From Pseudobdellovibrionaceae bacterium (GTDB lineage Bacteria > Bdellovibrionota > Bdellovibrionia > Bdellovibrionales > JAMPXM01), in assembly GCA_913776405.1 (NCBI GenBank), contig CAJYOV010000440.1, positions 1 through 7,240 of the forward strand: a stretch of 7,240 nucleotides of DNA. The letters are read 5' to 3'. The notes under the pieces were generated by a model. That model did not search any database, was not told the origin of the DNA, and saw only the letters and a program-made list of their open reading frames with translations. Shown in pieces: positions 5,592 through 7,240 of this stretch. Positions within the stretch are counted from its first letter, which is position 1, and every line of letters starts with the position of its first letter. Both the position numbers and the translations under genes were made by a program.

Positions 5592-6362
5592 ATGAAATTT
5601 CACTCGTTCTGCCCGCGCTGCGGCAACACTCTGTCGAACGAACATCATTCAACAGGTGTCGCAATCTGTGAGTGCGGGTTCGCTGATGAATCACCATCTG
5701 AAGCTATGATCAAAAAGACCGAGAAGACTTCGATCCAAATCATGCTGGCGTTCAGCACGGTCGTCGCAGTTGGTTTCGGCTATTTACAGTCTTGGGGCCA
5801 GTACGCGACTTCAATGCCGTTCACGAAACTTGCGCAAATGACAACGGGCTTATCTCCGCAAGGCTATCGTGATCTCGCTAAAGCCTGCATCGAACTGAAT
5901 AAGTGGTCATGCGCTGAAGACGCGTACATCGAACTCACGACTCAGGCTGGTGACGTACAAGGCTTTGCTGAGCTTGGTTCGCTTCGCAACCGTTTGAAAC
6001 AGCCTGAAGCGGCTCTTCAAGCATACGAAGCGTACGAAAAACGCGGCGGCAAAGACGCGTACTCGCTCGTTCAGTACGGCAAGCTTCTCGAAGCGGCAAA
6101 CCGCGACGAAGACGCGGTGAAGATCTACGAAAAGTCGATCGCATCGAGCGGTGAAGCCCTTCCCGTTCAAGCGACAACTGGCATCGTTCGTCTTTTGATG
6201 AAACAAGGTCGTTACGAAGAAGCTTACATTCGCGTGATCACGTTCCACGAGAGCGCGCAGAACGCATCAGGCTACATGAACACTGAGCTTTCACAGCTTC
6301 AGCAGCAACTGGGTCAAGTCGCTGCTCGCAAAATTGAAAAACGAGTCTCAAAAGAGGGTTAA
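5592..6362 (+). CDS. Membrane-anchored TPR protein with N-terminal zinc-ribbon-like motif
   Basis: This 256-residue protein begins with a small cysteine module, C7-P-R-C10 and C26-E-C28, resembling a zinc ribbon. A Lys-rich segment (41-45) and one hydrophobic helix (about 48-66) follow. By the positive-inside rule the cysteine module stays in the cytosol and the rest lies in the periplasm. Residues about 89-225 contain roughly four TPR-like helix pairs, the clearest being around 123-156 (A-E-L-G then A-L-Q-A-Y), 157-190 (Y-G-K-L-L then A-V-K-I-Y-E-K) and 195-225. The end (about 230-256) is a Gln/Lys/Arg-rich, possibly coiled-coil tail. TPRs bind partner proteins, so this is probably a scaffold or assembly factor of the inner membrane. 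No specific partner can be named. It is read alone, divergent from the ATP-grasp-like gene and convergent with the methyltransferase gene. Confidence 0.85.
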   Translation: MKFHSFCPRCGNTLSNEHHSTGVAICECGFADESPSEAMIKKTEKTSIQIMLAFSTVVAVGFGYLQSWGQYATSMPFTKLAQMTTGLSPQGYRDLAKACIELNKWSCAEDAYIELTTQAGDVQGFAELGSLRNRLKQPEAALQAYEAYEKRGGKDAYSLVQYGKLLEAANRDEDAVKIYEKSIASSGEALPVQATTGIVRLLMKQGRYEEAYIRVITFHESAQNASGYMNTELSQLQQQLGQVAARKIEKRVSKEG

Positions 6363-6401
6363 CTGTCCCCTGATCTGCTTGAGGCGGATCAATTGACAGT
6401 T
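6361..6401. terminator. Long hairpin shared by two convergent genes
   Basis: The outer arms AACTGTC (6361-6367) and GACAGTT (6395-6401) pair perfectly. A 3x3 internal loop follows, then TGATCTGC (6371-6378) pairs with GCGGATCA (6384-6391), with one G-U pair and a 5-base loop. This gives 15 bp of stem in 41 bases. It includes part of the stop codon of the plus-strand TPR gene and the whole stop codon of the minus-strand methyltransferase gene, so it can form in both transcripts. No T-run follows on the plus strand. On the minus strand CTCTTTT appears several bases after the stem. A bidirectional terminator or 3'-end stabiliser is likely. Confidence 0.65.
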
Positions 6402-7240
6402 GAAACGCCTGGGTGACCGACGGATTTTCGTTGGGAGCCCGGGCGTTTTGCTTTCCAAAGGACGTTTACGAAATCGCGCGCGCTGTCCGTGTAAAGGGCC
6501 ACGCTTTCGAAACCTGAGAGCTCAGCGAGAGTCGCGATTTCGTCGATCTCAAATTTCAATGACGTTTCCGTATGGAGAGGTTCCCACTTCCGGAAGTGGA
6601 ATCGACGGCCGATTTTTTTGAAGTGCACGGTCTGATCGCGCTTGCTGACGAGCCAGCTTTCCATCGCGCGTTTGCGCGGGCTCCAAGTCGCTTCATGCAC
6701 GAAGCTTGAAAGATCGAAGTCGGCACCGAGTTCGCGATTGAGGCGCGTTAAGAGATTCATGTTGAAAGCTCGAGTCACACCGCTTGAATCCGAATAGGCG
6801 CGAACGAGGCGACCTGAGTCTTTGACAAGGTCAAAGCCGATGAGGAGCGAGTCGCCCTCCGCGAGTGACGCGCGGATTTGCGTCAGCGCTGGGAGAACGG
6901 CTTCCCGTTCGCAGTTGCCGATGCTCGAACCTAGAAAAAGAGCGCACAGGCGCTCTGATCGTTCACGAGTGAGTTCGCTCAATCGCTCGTGATTGTCGCC
7001 AACCAGCGCGCGAACGCGCAATGTTGGAAACTTCGCCTTCAGTCGCTCACTCAAGTCAGCAAGCGCATCTGAGGAAACATCGATCGGAATAAATTCTTTA
7101 AGTCGTTTCTGAACGAGGGCCTCTCGTAAGAGAAACTGCGTCTTTCTGCCGTCGCCTGCGCCTAATTCGACAAACGTCACTGAGCCCGGGCCGAGATCTC
7201 GCAAGATTTGATTTGAATGACGTTTAAGAATTTCAGCTTC
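6389..7240 (-). CDS. egtD: L-histidine N-alpha-methyltransferase, EgtD family, N-terminus cut by window edge
   Basis: The frame is open to the right edge (283 residues seen). EgtD proteins have about 320 residues, so perhaps 50-60 N-terminal ones are missing. EgtD transfers three methyl groups from S-adenosylmethionine to histidine to give hercynine, the first committed step of ergothioneine synthesis in the cytosol. Visible marks are E-I-L-K-R-H at the cut end, the SAM loop V-E-L-G-A-G-D-G-R-K-T (about 7143-7177), F-L-G-S-S-I-G-N (about 6914-6937) whose Asn contacts histidine in known EgtD, N-R-E-L-G-A-D-F-D-L (about 6715-6745), and E-T-S-L-K-F (6551-6568) with the Glu and Ser of the histidine pocket. 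About 18 residues follow the usual end, read through the terminator hairpin. The usual partner EgtB would lie outside the window. A related amino-acid methyltransferase is the main alternative. Confidence 0.88.
   Translation of the reverse strand, partial: EAEILKRHSNQILRDLGPGSVTFVELGAGDGRKTQFLLREALVQKRLKEFIPIDVSSDALADLSERLKAKFPTLRVRALVGDNHERLSELTRERSERLCALFLGSSIGNCEREAVLPALTQIRASLAEGDSLLIGFDLVKDSGRLVRAYSDSSGVTRAFNMNLLTRLNRELGADFDLSSFVHEATWSPRKRAMESWLVSKRDQTVHFKKIGRRFHFRKWEPLHTETSLKFEIDEIATLAELSGFESVALYTDSARDFVNVLWKAKRPGSQRKSVGHPGVSTVN

Noticed and set aside
7202..7204. TTG as the start of the methyltransferase
   Set aside because: The frame stays open to the window edge and the residues before it (E-I-L-K-R-H) match the EgtD family, so the gene is truncated by the edge rather than starting here.

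Overview
The window looks like ordinary chromosomal DNA from a Gram-negative bacterium with about 50% GC. It has a lipoprotein with an outer-membrane-type lipobox, a PilZ (c-di-GMP) protein, an NtrB-like soluble sensor kinase, a C5-pathway heme gene and an ergothioneine-type methyltransferase. Protein style and gene density suggest a predatory or deltaproteobacterial-type lineage such as Bdellovibrionota. That placement is an impression from protein character, because no rRNA or other marker is present. I see no mobile element, tRNA, rRNA or CRISPR array.

Layout, left to right. (1) Positions 1-822, minus strand: the N-terminal 274 residues of a divergent glutamyl-tRNA reductase (hemA), running off the left edge. 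(2) 823-1048: a divergent intergenic region whose right half can fold into a small branched RNA. (3) 1049-1993, plus: an unrecognised secreted lipoprotein. (4) 1994-2166: a regulatory gap with a candidate promoter and a dyad at the likely transcription start. (5) 2167-3831, plus: a cytosolic GAF-like/PAS histidine kinase with no response regulator in view. (6) 3807-5386, minus: a two-gene unit in which a signal- or anchor-bearing ATP-grasp-like protein is followed, through a TAATG stop/start overlap, by a single-domain PilZ protein. The PilZ gene overlaps the kinase gene tail to tail by 25 bp. (7) 5387-5591: a divergent promoter region with two inverted repeats. (8) 5592-6362, plus: a membrane protein with a zinc-ribbon-like N-terminus, one membrane segment and TPR repeats. 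(9) 6389-7240, minus: an EgtD-family histidine methyltransferase lacking its N-terminus at the right edge. A large hairpin (6361-6401) sits across the stop codons of (8) and (9).

The genes do not form one obvious pathway. The clearest functional unit is the coupled ATP-grasp-like/PilZ pair, in which a c-di-GMP sensor is made together with an envelope-targeted protein. The kinase converges on that pair, so the two transcription units could interfere with each other. hemA and egtD are metabolic genes whose usual partners would lie outside the window. I found no clearly new multi-gene system. The best candidates for follow-up are the ATP-grasp-like/PilZ pair, the active-site changes in HemA, and the structured leader of the lipoprotein gene.
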